DNA of 64,000 nt, from NCBI GenBank assembly GCA_019119575.1, contig DWWT01000029.1:1-64000 (forward strand), written 5' to 3'. The notes under the pieces are model-generated. The model was not told the origin of the DNA. It saw only the letters and a list, made by a program, of their open reading frames with translations, and ran no database searches. The translations under genes and the position numbers were made by a program. The stretch is from Candidatus Enterocloster excrementipullorum. GTDB lineage: Bacteria; Bacillota; Clostridia; Lachnospirales; Lachnospiraceae. Positions 9,470 to 17,645 of the stretch are shown here, piece by piece (the first letter of the stretch is position 1; every line of letters begins with the position of its first letter).

Positions 9470-10435
9470 ATGAGCTGTACAATTTTATTGCCAAAAGACA
9501 TCAGAAATAAGGGAAAACAATATCTGTTGGACCGGGGCTATCATTTGAAAATCGGGCGGGGCCGGACAGAAGAAGACATTCTGGCAGACATCGCAGACTG
9601 TGAGGGGCTTCTTGTCTGCAACGATCCCATCACTGCCAAGATCCTCCGTCACGCAAACCGTTTAAAGGTAATCGGACGTCACGGAATCGGCTTGGATAAT
9701 ATTGATATCGACACAGCCAATCAACTGGGAATAGCCGTAACCAATGCTCCCTTTGCCAATGTCAATTCCGTAGCAGAGCACACAATCGCGCTTATGCTGG
9801 CCTGCGTAAAACACCTGATTATCATGGACCGAAATCTGCACATGGGTAACTATGAGTGCCGTTCTCAGCTTTTGGGATGTGATCTTTCCGGAAAAACCCT
9901 GGGGCTGATTGGATTCGGACGAATCGGACAGTCGGTGGGAAAAAAAGCAGCTGCTCTGGGAATGCACATAATTGCCTATGACCCCTTTTTTCCTAAGGAT
10001 CAGGCTCCTTCGAATGTCCGCCTGCTCCCATCATGGGATGATGTGTTCTCCAAGTCGGATATCATATCCCTCCATCTTCCTGCTACGGAGGAAACCAGGC
10101 GGAGTATCGGCATGGAGCAGTTTAAAAAAATGAAAACGGCCGGCTGGCTGATTAATACTTCCAGAGGAAGCATTCTAAGAGAGGATGAACTGTATCAGGC
10201 TTTAGAACAGGGAGTACTGGCCGGCGCTGGCCTGGATGTATTTGAGACAGAGCCTCCGTCTCCCGACAATCCTCTTTTTTCTTCCGATAAGGTAATTATT
10301 ACCCCCCACAGCGCGGCAATGACCGAGGAGGCAATGGACCAAATGGGTATCGAAGCCGCCATGGGCATTGATGATGTTTTAAGCGGGAGAAAACCGGCCG
10401 GGCTGGTCAATTCTCCTGTCCATTCAATACAATGA
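9470..10435 (+). CDS. NAD-dependent 2-hydroxyacid dehydrogenase, phosphoglycerate dehydrogenase-like
   Basis: 321 aa. The Rossmann dinucleotide motif is GLIGFGRIGQSVG (about residues 144-156), and the catalytic Arg lies in NTSRGSI. The Glu of VFETEP and the His of ITPHSA complete the D-2-hydroxyacid dehydrogenase triad. There is no C-terminal ACT domain, so it is not a regulated serine-pathway SerA. Its place between sugar permeases and a HpcH/HpaI aldolase suggests it oxidises or reduces a sugar-derived 2-hydroxy acid such as glycerate, tartronate semialdehyde or a 3-deoxy aldonate. That substrate guess is context only. Confidence 0.87.
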   Translation: MSCTILLPKDIRNKGKQYLLDRGYHLKIGRGRTEEDILADIADCEGLLVCNDPITAKILRHANRLKVIGRHGIGLDNIDIDTANQLGIAVTNAPFANVNSVAEHTIALMLACVKHLIIMDRNLHMGNYECRSQLLGCDLSGKTLGLIGFGRIGQSVGKKAAALGMHIIAYDPFFPKDQAPSNVRLLPSWDDVFSKSDIISLHLPATEETRRSIGMEQFKKMKTAGWLINTSRGSILREDELYQALEQGVLAGAGLDVFETEPPSPDNPLFSSDKVIITPHSAAMTEEAMDQMGIEAAMGIDDVLSGRKPAGLVNSPVHSIQ

Positions 10436-10444
10436 GGTGACATT

Positions 10445-11233
10445 ATGATTAATACAGATATTATCCGTGAAAAATTAGAGAACAAAAAATATCTTCTGGG
10501 TTCCCACATCACGGGAACCGATCCTCAGATTGCTGAGATTGTAGGAACCTATGGTGTAGATTACGTGTGGATTGACACGGAACACACCGCTATGGACAAG
10601 CAGACCCTGCTGAACCATCTGATCGCTCTCCGCGTATCCTCCACTCCTGCCTTTGTCCGAATTCCGTGGAACGCTCCCACACTGGCCAAACCCATACTGG
10701 ACATGGGGGCTGACGGTATCATCTTTCCAATGATAAAAACCGCCGAAGATGCTAGGCGGGCAGTTTCTGCCTGTCTCTATCCCCCCGATGGCATCCGCGG
10801 ATTCGGCCCGCGGCGTGCCACTCGCTTTGGACTTGACAATACAATGGAATATATCCAGTCAGACAGCAAAAAAATTTTTAAGCTGCTGCAGATCGAAACC
10901 AGGGAGGCAGTAGAAAATATTGAGGAAATTGCCAGAGTTCCAGGCGTTGATGTTTTGGTTATCGGCCCCATGGATTTGTCCGGTGCATACAATAAACTGG
11001 CCCAGACAGGCGATGAAGAAATCCAGAATGTATATCGTTACGTAGCCAAAAAGGCCCATGAGGCGCACAAACCTGTACTGGTATCTATGGGCGACTACTC
11101 CTGTCAGGGAATCCGGCACTGGATTGAAATCGGGGCTGATATGATTACTGTGGGAAATGAACCAGGCTATATAACAGATGGTCTGAAAACAACTCTAAAA
11201 AATGCGGCCGTAGTATTCGAGGAATACTCTTAA
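10445..11233 (+). CDS. HpcH/HpaI family 2-keto-3-deoxy acid aldolase
   Basis: 262 aa, the normal length for class II pyruvate aldolases such as RhmA/GarL/HpcH. Seen motifs are WIDTEH near residue 39, FVRIPWN (phosphate/pyruvate-contact Arg), and the metal ligands Glu in QIETREA and Asp in GPMDLSG. The family cleaves 2-keto-3-deoxy acids to pyruvate plus an aldehyde. The ATG at 10445 follows GAGGTGACATT, nine bases after the previous stop. It ends the ABC-dehydrogenase-aldolase operon, which therefore looks like a self-contained import and cleavage route for a sugar acid or its precursor. Confidence 0.88.
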   Translation: MINTDIIREKLENKKYLLGSHITGTDPQIAEIVGTYGVDYVWIDTEHTAMDKQTLLNHLIALRVSSTPAFVRIPWNAPTLAKPILDMGADGIIFPMIKTAEDARRAVSACLYPPDGIRGFGPRRATRFGLDNTMEYIQSDSKKIFKLLQIETREAVENIEEIARVPGVDVLVIGPMDLSGAYNKLAQTGDEEIQNVYRYVAKKAHEAHKPVLVSMGDYSCQGIRHWIEIGADMITVGNEPGYITDGLKTTLKNAAVVFEEYS

Positions 11234-11273
11234 ATAAACGGATTTCAGATAAAATAAATCATTTGACCGTTCC

Positions 11274-11302
11274 TTGCCATTCTCCCCCTAATCGGCTATA
11301 CT
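11274..11302 (+). promoter_or_regulatory. Promoter of the Lon-like ATPase gene
   Basis: TTGCCA at 11274-11279, 17 bp, TATACT at 11297-11302, reading to the ATG at 11341 with GGGAGG upstream. It lies in the 107-bp gap after the aldolase and makes the ATPase an independent transcript. Confidence 0.6.
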
Positions 11303-11340
11303 ATTTTTGTAAATGACAACTGCAGCACAGGGAGGATACT

Positions 11341-12825
11341 ATGCCGGTTTTTGATTTTAAAGATACGCCGGATCCCCAAAGGGATCCGGAATGTACGTAT
11401 GAAGTTTTTTATTCCAATACGTCTCAGGCTTCCCCTGAGCATCCAATTCTGATACTTTCCAACACGGCCGGGAGACTGAAGCATCATTCCGGCGGCGTGT
11501 TCACAAATCCCAGCAGGCGGACTGCTTTTGAATTTAAAGACGAGGGCAACACATTCAGCGCGGACATCTTAAAGATTGACGCCCGGTTCGTCAGCCTGTT
11601 GAAATGGCTGGGGGAAAATTACATAAATGTACGCCTTTCCGGTGCCAGTCACGGAGATGCATATGCCGTGTATAAAATCAGAGAAACCGCCTTCGGCGGG
11701 GGTGCCAAGCTCTCCGCCGCAGACGGCTTTCTCCAGTTTATGATTGAACGCCTTCTCGCCAGTGACGCGCCTGCCCGGGAGCTTCCGGCTGAAGACGAGG
11801 ATGAGAGCGGCGACAGTATGCGGATCACCAGTATCCAGAGCATTACTGATTTTATCACCTGCGCCGGCCGCACACTGCCGGACAACATACGCCTCTGGGC
11901 CAGGAGAAATCTGGCGGTTGCCCATTCCCACGAAGTATCCCAGGAGGAACGGCGCCATGCCCAGCGCGCGCTGTCTATTATGCTGAATATCCAGTGGAAG
12001 GGCAGCTACTTTCCCTCCATTGATCCCGAAGAAGCGCGCCGGATTCTGGATGAAGAGCTGTATGGAATGGATCGGGTCAAGCAACGGATTATTGAAACTA
12101 TTATACAGATCAACCGCACCCATACCCTTCCCGCTTACGGTCTCCTTCTGATCGGTCCCGCGGGAACCGGAAAATCACAGATCGCCTACGCCGTGGCGCG
12201 CATACTAAAGCTTCCGTGGACCACTCTGGACATGAGCTCGATCAATGACCCGGAGCAGCTGACCGGAAGTTCACGCATCTACGCCAACGCAAAGCCGGGC
12301 ATCATTATGGAAGCCTTCTCCATCGCAGGCGAGTCCAATCTGGTATTCATCATCAATGAACTGGACAAGGCGGCCTCCGGCAAGGGAAATGGAAATCCCG
12401 CCGATGTCCTTCTTACCCTGCTCGACAACCTTGGGTTTACGGACAACTACATGGAGTGCATGATTCCCACAGGCGGCGTGTATCCCATCGCCACTGCCAA
12501 CGACAAAAGCCAGATCAGCGCGCCTCTCATGTCCCGCTTCGCGGTTATCGAGATCCCGGATTATACGCCGGAAGAGAAGAAGGTTATTTTTTCCAAATAT
12601 GCCCTTCCCAAGGTCTTAAAGCGCATCGGCATGCGTGAGGAAGAATGTGTGCTGACCCTCGACGGGCTGAACGCCGTCATCGACCTGCATCAAAATTCCA
12701 GCGGAATCCGCGATCTGGAGCAGGCTGCGGAGCACATTGCGGCAAACGCCCTGTACCGTATTGAGACAGGCTGCGCACCGTCTGTGACTTTTGACGAGGA
12801 GATGGTTCGGGAGCTGTTGGAGTAG
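11341..12825 (+). CDS. Lon-like AAA+ ATPase without protease domain
   Basis: 494 aa. Residues 1-220 match nothing I recognise. Residues about 228-480 form an AAA+ module closest to Lon: ILDEELYGMDRVKQRI, Walker A GPAGTGKS (272-279), Walker B LVFIINELDK (334-343), sensor-1 TAND (N387), arginine finger SRF (R399) and sensor-2 SGIRDLEQA (R457). The Lon-like block VIEIPDYTPEEKKVIF is also present. The protein stops after the AAA+ C-domain, so the Ser-Lys protease domain is absent. The usual Walker B DE is NE (N339-E340), an Asp-to-Asn change at the Mg-coordinating position. No signal peptide or membrane segment is visible, so it should be cytosolic. It shares a bidirectional terminator with the convergent 620-aa gene. 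The function is unknown; remodelling of the two neighbouring proteins is a hypothesis. Confidence 0.85.
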   Translation: MPVFDFKDTPDPQRDPECTYEVFYSNTSQASPEHPILILSNTAGRLKHHSGGVFTNPSRRTAFEFKDEGNTFSADILKIDARFVSLLKWLGENYINVRLSGASHGDAYAVYKIRETAFGGGAKLSAADGFLQFMIERLLASDAPARELPAEDEDESGDSMRITSIQSITDFITCAGRTLPDNIRLWARRNLAVAHSHEVSQEERRHAQRALSIMLNIQWKGSYFPSIDPEEARRILDEELYGMDRVKQRIIETIIQINRTHTLPAYGLLLIGPAGTGKSQIAYAVARILKLPWTTLDMSSINDPEQLTGSSRIYANAKPGIIMEAFSIAGESNLVFIINELDKAASGKGNGNPADVLLTLLDNLGFTDNYMECMIPTGGVYPIATANDKSQISAPLMSRFAVIEIPDYTPEEKKVIFSKYALPKVLKRIGMREEECVLTLDGLNAVIDLHQNSSGIRDLEQAAEHIAANALYRIETGCAPSVTFDEEMVRELLE

Positions 12826-12858
12826 GATGTTTTCTCCTCCTCTTTGACATTGTCCTTA

Positions 12859-12897
12859 AAAGGGAATGCCGCGTCAAAACGGGGCGGCATTCCCTTT
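12859..12897. terminator. Bidirectional terminator between convergent genes
   Basis: A 14-bp perfect inverted repeat (AAAGGGAATGCCGC / GCGGCATTCCCTTT) with an 11-nt loop, between the ATPase gene and the convergent 620-aa gene. It serves both strands. Confidence 0.85.
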
Positions 12898-12964
12898 GAT
12901 CATTTGGACTTTACTGCTTTTCTATTTTGGGTTCTGATTGTCCTTTCACCAAAACACATACGAT

Positions 12965-14827
12965 TCAACGGCGTGCCGCCTGCCGGTTCGCAGCAGGCTG
13001 ATTCACCGCACGCTGATTCGGGGTATGCTGCTTTTGTCTTTCCACAGCCGCATTCCGCTGCGGCACATTCTGTCCGGCCAACTCGTCTATGGATATTCGC
13101 CTTCTCTCCGGTTCTTCCGCCACTTTCAAGGGCCTCTCGGAAGCGCACCTGACCATATAATTCATCTTCAATTTTCCAGGTATACGGGAGCTATTTCCAT
13201 TCAATACATTGCAGATGTCTTCAGGAGTATCATCGTCCATCTTGCTTGCAGCCATAACATAATTAATATCCTGTGCCTTCATATCCTTCAGACATTTTCC
13301 CGCTATACGGTTATCAATCCGTTCTCCACAAAAAAGCGCAGTGGCCGCATCTGTCGGTCTCATTACCGTAACAGGTACATTTCCATCCTTAAACTCATCC
13401 ATGCGATATATACTGCAAAGGCGTTGCAGCGGTCCGCTTGCTGCTCTCGCCGCCCCAAAGGCACTCTTTTTTTCAGCAAAGTTTTCCCCCATCCTATCTT
13501 TCACTCTCTTCGTCAGTTCCACCCCGTCTTTGAGCATCTGCCCGATATCCATACCAATCAATCCAAGCTGTATATCATGAGCGGCATTTTCCCGGATACT
13601 CTTCGGGTCCAAAACATCCACAGGTTTTATCTGCTCCTTTCCCCAGTGTGTATATATCTTTGCAAGGGCATCTGCCGCTTCATCCATTTCCCTGTCCAGT
13701 TCAGGGGCTGTTTTTGGTGCATTCGGCTGCGCAGCAGATCCTCTGTCCGCTGCCGTTTGCGCGTTTTTTTTCTCCATGAACAGTTTTTTAAATTCCCCTC
13801 CGGCCTTCTGCTTCATCTCCAGCGGTGCAGCCAAAGCCTCCTCAAGCGTCATATCATTGGCAGCCGCCATGTAGGCCAGTATTTGGTTTCTCAGGGAACC
13901 AGGCCTCCCCATCCCGCTCATAAATGGTTTAGACTTCCAATCATCGTAGTCAGGAATATATTGTTTAACCTCAGCGAGCTGTGTCGATTCGTTTGTACTC
14001 GGCATCTGATCGAACACCTCTTTTGCCGCCTCATGCAGTTCTCTTCGCTTTTCCTGATTCCGCATGACCGCATGCACCTGGTTTCTTCGCTCTTCCGATA
14101 TGCCGTCCCGTTCCACCAGTTTCTGCTCCATTTGTTCCGCTTCCGCCTGGGTCTTTCTTACATTTTCATCATACACCGCTTTATCTGCCACATAGTCATT
14201 GTACTGATTCAACTTATTCTGGTATGTCTGCATATCCTTTTTGTAAAAGCCAAATCGGTTCCAAAACCTTTTCCATCCATTTGGCTGGCGAGGTTCTTCC
14301 ACGGGCTTCGGTTCCTGCGGTACGACAGCGGTAAAAAGCTTTGCTGTGGCTGTGGAGGTATTTAAGACCGTAACTTTCATCGGACCTCCATACATCTCCA
14401 ATCCATTCCGCTGATGGCTGGCAGCGATAGCGCCCGTGGTCATCTGGAAATACATGTGGCATACCGCAAGTTCGTAATTATCCTCTGTAATATCTCCAAT
14501 TTCAAATCGCTCCCTGTAGGTCTGGCCGTCCACATACATGTTGGTCATGGCCTTATCTACCGTTTCTTTTGTAAAAGGAAAATTTTCTTCCTCATAACCC
14601 TGTCCAAAGATTTCCCTAAAGTACTCTTTGGCCATGTCGAGATACGATTTACCGTCAGACTGTTCTTCCCGTATCTGCGCATTGATATCGGTATACTCCT
14701 CTATATGATTGACTTGGTCCTTTGTAATAATGGGCATATTCCACAGAAAGCTGCTCCACGTTCCCCCTGTCGGCTGCTGTACTTTGACAGTTCCGCCCTG
14801 ATACTCTGTCTGATTTGTTCCCGGCAT
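12965..14827 (-). CDS. Large protein of unknown function, paralogue of the 644-aa neighbour
   Basis: 620 aa, not recognised. No signal peptide or membrane helix is visible. An N-terminal region of about 160 residues contains NMYVDG (near residue 97) and is followed by a Pro-rich hinge and QPNGWKRFWNRFGFYKK. A Gln/Glu/Lys-rich coiled-coil stretch of about 70 residues, a helical C-terminal half with KPVDVLDPKSI, the motif ISIDELAGQ and a Gln/Arg/Asn-rich tail complete it. The same ordered landmarks (LYVNG, KPAWYKQLFKRF, PVDGNNPDSI, VSFNEL, Q-rich tail) occur in the divergent 644-aa gene, so the two are distant paralogues. The ATG at 14827 follows GAGGAGG. It is convergent with the Lon-like ATPase and divergent from its paralogue. 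It looks like a real, expressed protein of a family without a named function. Confidence 0.85.
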   Translation of the reverse strand: MPGTNQTEYQGGTVKVQQPTGGTWSSFLWNMPIITKDQVNHIEEYTDINAQIREEQSDGKSYLDMAKEYFREIFGQGYEEENFPFTKETVDKAMTNMYVDGQTYRERFEIGDITEDNYELAVCHMYFQMTTGAIAASHQRNGLEMYGGPMKVTVLNTSTATAKLFTAVVPQEPKPVEEPRQPNGWKRFWNRFGFYKKDMQTYQNKLNQYNDYVADKAVYDENVRKTQAEAEQMEQKLVERDGISEERRNQVHAVMRNQEKRRELHEAAKEVFDQMPSTNESTQLAEVKQYIPDYDDWKSKPFMSGMGRPGSLRNQILAYMAAANDMTLEEALAAPLEMKQKAGGEFKKLFMEKKNAQTAADRGSAAQPNAPKTAPELDREMDEAADALAKIYTHWGKEQIKPVDVLDPKSIRENAAHDIQLGLIGMDIGQMLKDGVELTKRVKDRMGENFAEKKSAFGAARAASGPLQRLCSIYRMDEFKDGNVPVTVMRPTDAATALFCGERIDNRIAGKCLKDMKAQDINYVMAASKMDDDTPEDICNVLNGNSSRIPGKLKMNYMVRCASERPLKVAEEPERRRISIDELAGQNVPQRNAAVERQKQHTPNQRAVNQPAANRQAARR

Positions 14828-14905
14828 ATGTCTCCTCCTCTTTCTCTATAAATGATATTTTCTGGTGCTGCTGTTAGACTTACTTTAATATAATTCCCGC
14901 AGAGA

Positions 14906-15024
14906 AATCAACCTTTTGGCAAAACAAGCATTTTTTTGGCAGAAAAATGCGAACCATTATTTTTTTGCCAAAATATCTCTAGTTTTGCCAGTTAATTGAA
15001 ATGTCTCTTCTGATTTGGTAAACT
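14906..15024. promoter_or_regulatory. Mirror-image divergent promoters with paired TTTTGCCA boxes
   Basis: Rightward: TTTTGCCA at 14963-14970 and again at 14983-14990 (20 bp apart), 5 bp, then -35 TTGAAA (14996-15001), 17 bp, -10 TAAACT (15019-15024), leading to the 644-aa gene. Leftward, on the minus strand: TTCTGCCA (14944-14937) and TTTTGCCA (14924-14917), again 20 bp apart, 5 bp, then TTGATT (14911-14906) with an AT-rich -10 region (TATATT/TTAAAG), leading to the 620-aa gene. Identical spacing on both sides suggests one regulator, or an unusual promoter element, controlling both genes. The regulator is unknown. Confidence 0.55.
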
Positions 15025-15078
15025 ACTTCCAGAAGCATTTATTTCAAACCCACACCACAAAAAAGGAGCATTTATTTT

Positions 15079-17013
15079 ATGATTACGGACATGAACCAGC
15101 TGGAACAGCGCGAATATCAGGATTATATAAATACTGTTTCTAATTCCGGCACAAACTCCCCTGAGGGACGTGACAAAGCATTCCTGATGTTTTCCAAACT
15201 AATGAACATGCCTTCCATATATGAAAACTACAGAAGTCAGCCAAACGCGCCTCTCCCGAACGAGGAAGCGGCTCTCGTCCAGGATTTTCTGAATTCCCTT
15301 TACGTCAACGGAAAAAAGCTGTTCTCTCCTCCGGTTGACCAAACCAACTATCGCGAGCGTCTTACCGATGCCATGGCCAGGATTTCTGTGGATATGGTAG
15401 ATTTCCATTCGACCAAGGTACCGTATATCCAGCATACGGACGGTCACTGCAGCGCCATTTTCCCGGTATCTACCCCCCTATCCATCACAATTCCCCAAAA
15501 ACCTGCCTGGTACAAACAGCTATTTAAACGCTTTAATTCCTCCTGGAACCAGGAGGTGAATGAATACAACGAAGCGGTCAGGAATACCGCCCAGGCAGAG
15601 AAGCTGCATCAGGAAACATCCGAATTTGCGGATAAGCTGATCGAGCGGGCCCGCAAGAGGGAACTACAGACTGCGGCCCTGGAGGCACGGCACGGCAAAG
15701 ATATTTTTGACCAGCACATAAAGGATGTATTTAACAAGACACCAAATGAGGTACATACTTTGTACATAAAACCAGCTGACCATATCCTCAAAAATATTGG
15801 CCGTGAAAATGTTCCGGCCGGATTCGCGATTGGGATGATGATGGCAGAAGAGAATATGACTTTTGATCAGGCCATAAGCCCGGAGATGGCCGGAAAAAGG
15901 AGAGAATATGGGCAGCGGTTTGACCGTTTTTTCAAGAGAATGGGGGAAATCCACCGTTTGCCTGACGACACGCCGGAGCTGACAGCAGAAAAAGTCCGTC
16001 AGTTTAAAACAGATATCGCACCGGTTTTTGCTGATGTAATCGCTTCCTATGCTTCTGAGTCGATTTATCCCGTAGACGGAAATAATCCTGATTCCATCCT
16101 AAAGGCCGGGCAGCGGAATACTCTGCTCACTTCTTATTGTCAGGGGCTCGTTCAGATGTTCCGCAATACAATGAGCATGAAGGATCCTCTGCGGGTACAA
16201 TACGCAGCAGCGACCGGGGAGGTTATCCGTGAACGGGCTGCCGGACTGGATGGAAATCAGCATCTGACCTCACACGAAAAAGCATTGAGTGAACTCGCCA
16301 AAGCGTCTTTGCCTGACAGTGCCGGAGCCGACAGTTGCCTGGAAACCATCAGAGCTTATTGTCCGTCTGTTCTTGAGATATATTCTGAGCCTCAGAAAAT
16401 GGAAAACCTGAAAAAAACGATGAACGTATACGCTTACGCAGCCACAGCCCTTGATGTATGCACACGGAGCAATACATTAACGAATACAAATTTCCAGCAC
16501 ACTCTTTTCAACTCTGCTATTGAAGGAAATCTCATGAAAAATGAGGATGAAATTATGTTTGGAAATGCAACATTAATGTTATCTCTAACGGAGTATCAGG
16601 GACTAAAGAACATGCCGGAACCAATCAAGACTCAGTTCAGCCAACCCTTCTGTGTGAATGCATATGTCAAAACGCAAGCCTATAATTTATACCAAGCCCG
16701 TTTTAGCAGTGTGAGCATGGATAATATGACTTCCGAAACCCTGAGCCGGCATATTGACTGCGTGGAAAAAGGAATCCCCTCTCCCGGGCAGGAAGATGCT
16801 TTTAAAAATTCCGATAAGCAGGAAGAACTGCGGAAGCTAAACGAATTTAACCTCCGGCAGTCCCGACAGCCCGTTTCTTTCAACGAGCTGAACGCACGGC
16901 AGGCTTCTCAGCAGGGGCGCAGTACGTCCCCGTCCCATGTCCATACACGGCAGCAGCAGAAAGGCCATTCCTCCGTTCCTGACCAGCTTCACCGCAACGT
17001 ACCTTCCAGGTAA
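15079..17013 (+). CDS. Large protein of unknown function, paralogue of the 620-aa neighbour
   Basis: 644 aa, not recognised. No signal peptide or membrane segment is visible, so it is probably cytosolic unless exported by a non-classical route. Landmarks in order: LYVNG near residue 75, YIQHTDGHCSAIFP, the hinge IPQKPAWYKQLFKRF near 139-153, a charged coiled coil of about 60 residues, YPVDGNNPDSI near 335, a helical C-terminal domain, then VSFNEL followed by a Gln/Ser/His/Arg-rich tail. The order and several short motifs match the divergent 620-aa protein, though overall identity looks low. The ATG at 15079 is preceded by AAAAAGGAG with about 10 bp spacing, and the promoter lies at 14996-15024. 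Base composition is visibly more AT-rich than the flanking thi, arg and rnr regions. Confidence 0.85.
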   Translation: MITDMNQLEQREYQDYINTVSNSGTNSPEGRDKAFLMFSKLMNMPSIYENYRSQPNAPLPNEEAALVQDFLNSLYVNGKKLFSPPVDQTNYRERLTDAMARISVDMVDFHSTKVPYIQHTDGHCSAIFPVSTPLSITIPQKPAWYKQLFKRFNSSWNQEVNEYNEAVRNTAQAEKLHQETSEFADKLIERARKRELQTAALEARHGKDIFDQHIKDVFNKTPNEVHTLYIKPADHILKNIGRENVPAGFAIGMMMAEENMTFDQAISPEMAGKRREYGQRFDRFFKRMGEIHRLPDDTPELTAEKVRQFKTDIAPVFADVIASYASESIYPVDGNNPDSILKAGQRNTLLTSYCQGLVQMFRNTMSMKDPLRVQYAAATGEVIRERAAGLDGNQHLTSHEKALSELAKASLPDSAGADSCLETIRAYCPSVLEIYSEPQKMENLKKTMNVYAYAATALDVCTRSNTLTNTNFQHTLFNSAIEGNLMKNEDEIMFGNATLMLSLTEYQGLKNMPEPIKTQFSQPFCVNAYVKTQAYNLYQARFSSVSMDNMTSETLSRHIDCVEKGIPSPGQEDAFKNSDKQEELRKLNEFNLRQSRQPVSFNELNARQASQQGRSTSPSHVHTRQQQKGHSSVPDQLHRNVPSR

Positions 17014-17019
17014 AAAATA

Positions 17020-17050
17020 TGCCCGCCTTCTCCAGGTGGGCAAAATTTTT
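17020..17050 (+). terminator. Terminator after the 644-aa gene
   Basis: TGCCCGCC / GGTGGGCA stem (one mismatch) with a 7-nt loop followed by AAATTTTTAC, seven bases after the stop codon. Confidence 0.75.
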
Positions 17051-17560
17051 ACAGATAATAATACTCCATCGGATACGTCAGATAACTATGAGGCTCCAGC
17101 TGGTTGCAGGTCACATAGCCGGTCCGCACACCTTGCCGATGGTCTCCTGTTCAATGGTAATTCCCTGAAGGGTTTCAATGGTTACCACAGCCGACATGCG
17201 CCTCGGCCAATGCCAGGCCGTAATCCTACACGTTGTAGCTGTAGGCTCCCTTAATCTTCTTAATCTGATTGCAGCCGCTGGCCGCCATAGCCACCATATT
17301 AATCCGGAAAATATCCTGCATACCGGAACCGGTCACGGTGCAGCCGTGCTCCTTAGTCAGGGCGTCCAGCCGGTTAATCTGGGCCGCTGCGGTGGTCCAG
17401 GGATAAATTGCCTCCTCGCAGGCGGCGATGACGTTAGTTCCCCTGGTCACGCATTTCTCCACATGCTCATAAATATCCCCGATAAAGCTGAACAGGGTAA
17501 CCACCGCCACATCGGCGTCGCACCGATGTAATACTGCGGCACCATTCCATTATTTTCACC
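17051..17560 (-). pseudogene. ord: Remnant of 2,4-diaminopentanoate dehydrogenase
   Basis: An open 94-codon fragment (17510-17226) carries a stretch from [16 protein letters not shown] through EEAIYPWTT to [17 protein letters not shown] and KGAYSYNV. This is the central part of the DapB-like 2,4-diaminopentanoate dehydrogenase of ornithine fermentation, which is normally about 350 aa. Past 17226 on the minus strand, pieces such as YGLALAEAHVG and ETLQGITIEQETIGKV continue the homology in shifting frames with stops. The N-terminal NAD-binding part is not present. No other ornithine fermentation gene is in the window. I regard it as a decayed relic; the exact boundaries are approximate. Confidence 0.55.
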
Positions 17561-17645
17561 TTCCGGAAAGCATTTTATCAATCACCGCAGTCTGTCGATA
17601 ACAAATTTCCGTCCTCTTATCTATCCCAACCCTATGAAACATCTG

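Noticed and set aside
12938-14365. Open plus-strand frame of 475 codons
   Set aside because: Antisense to the 620-aa gene, which has the ribosome site, composition and paralogy of a true gene; the shadow is rich in Phe/Leu/His and has no start signal.
14931-14950. Sigma-54-like TTGGCA...TGC near the divergent promoters
   Set aside because: Only 9 bp separate GG and GC, while sigma-54 requires 10; the sequence is better explained as one of four TTTTGCCA-type boxes.
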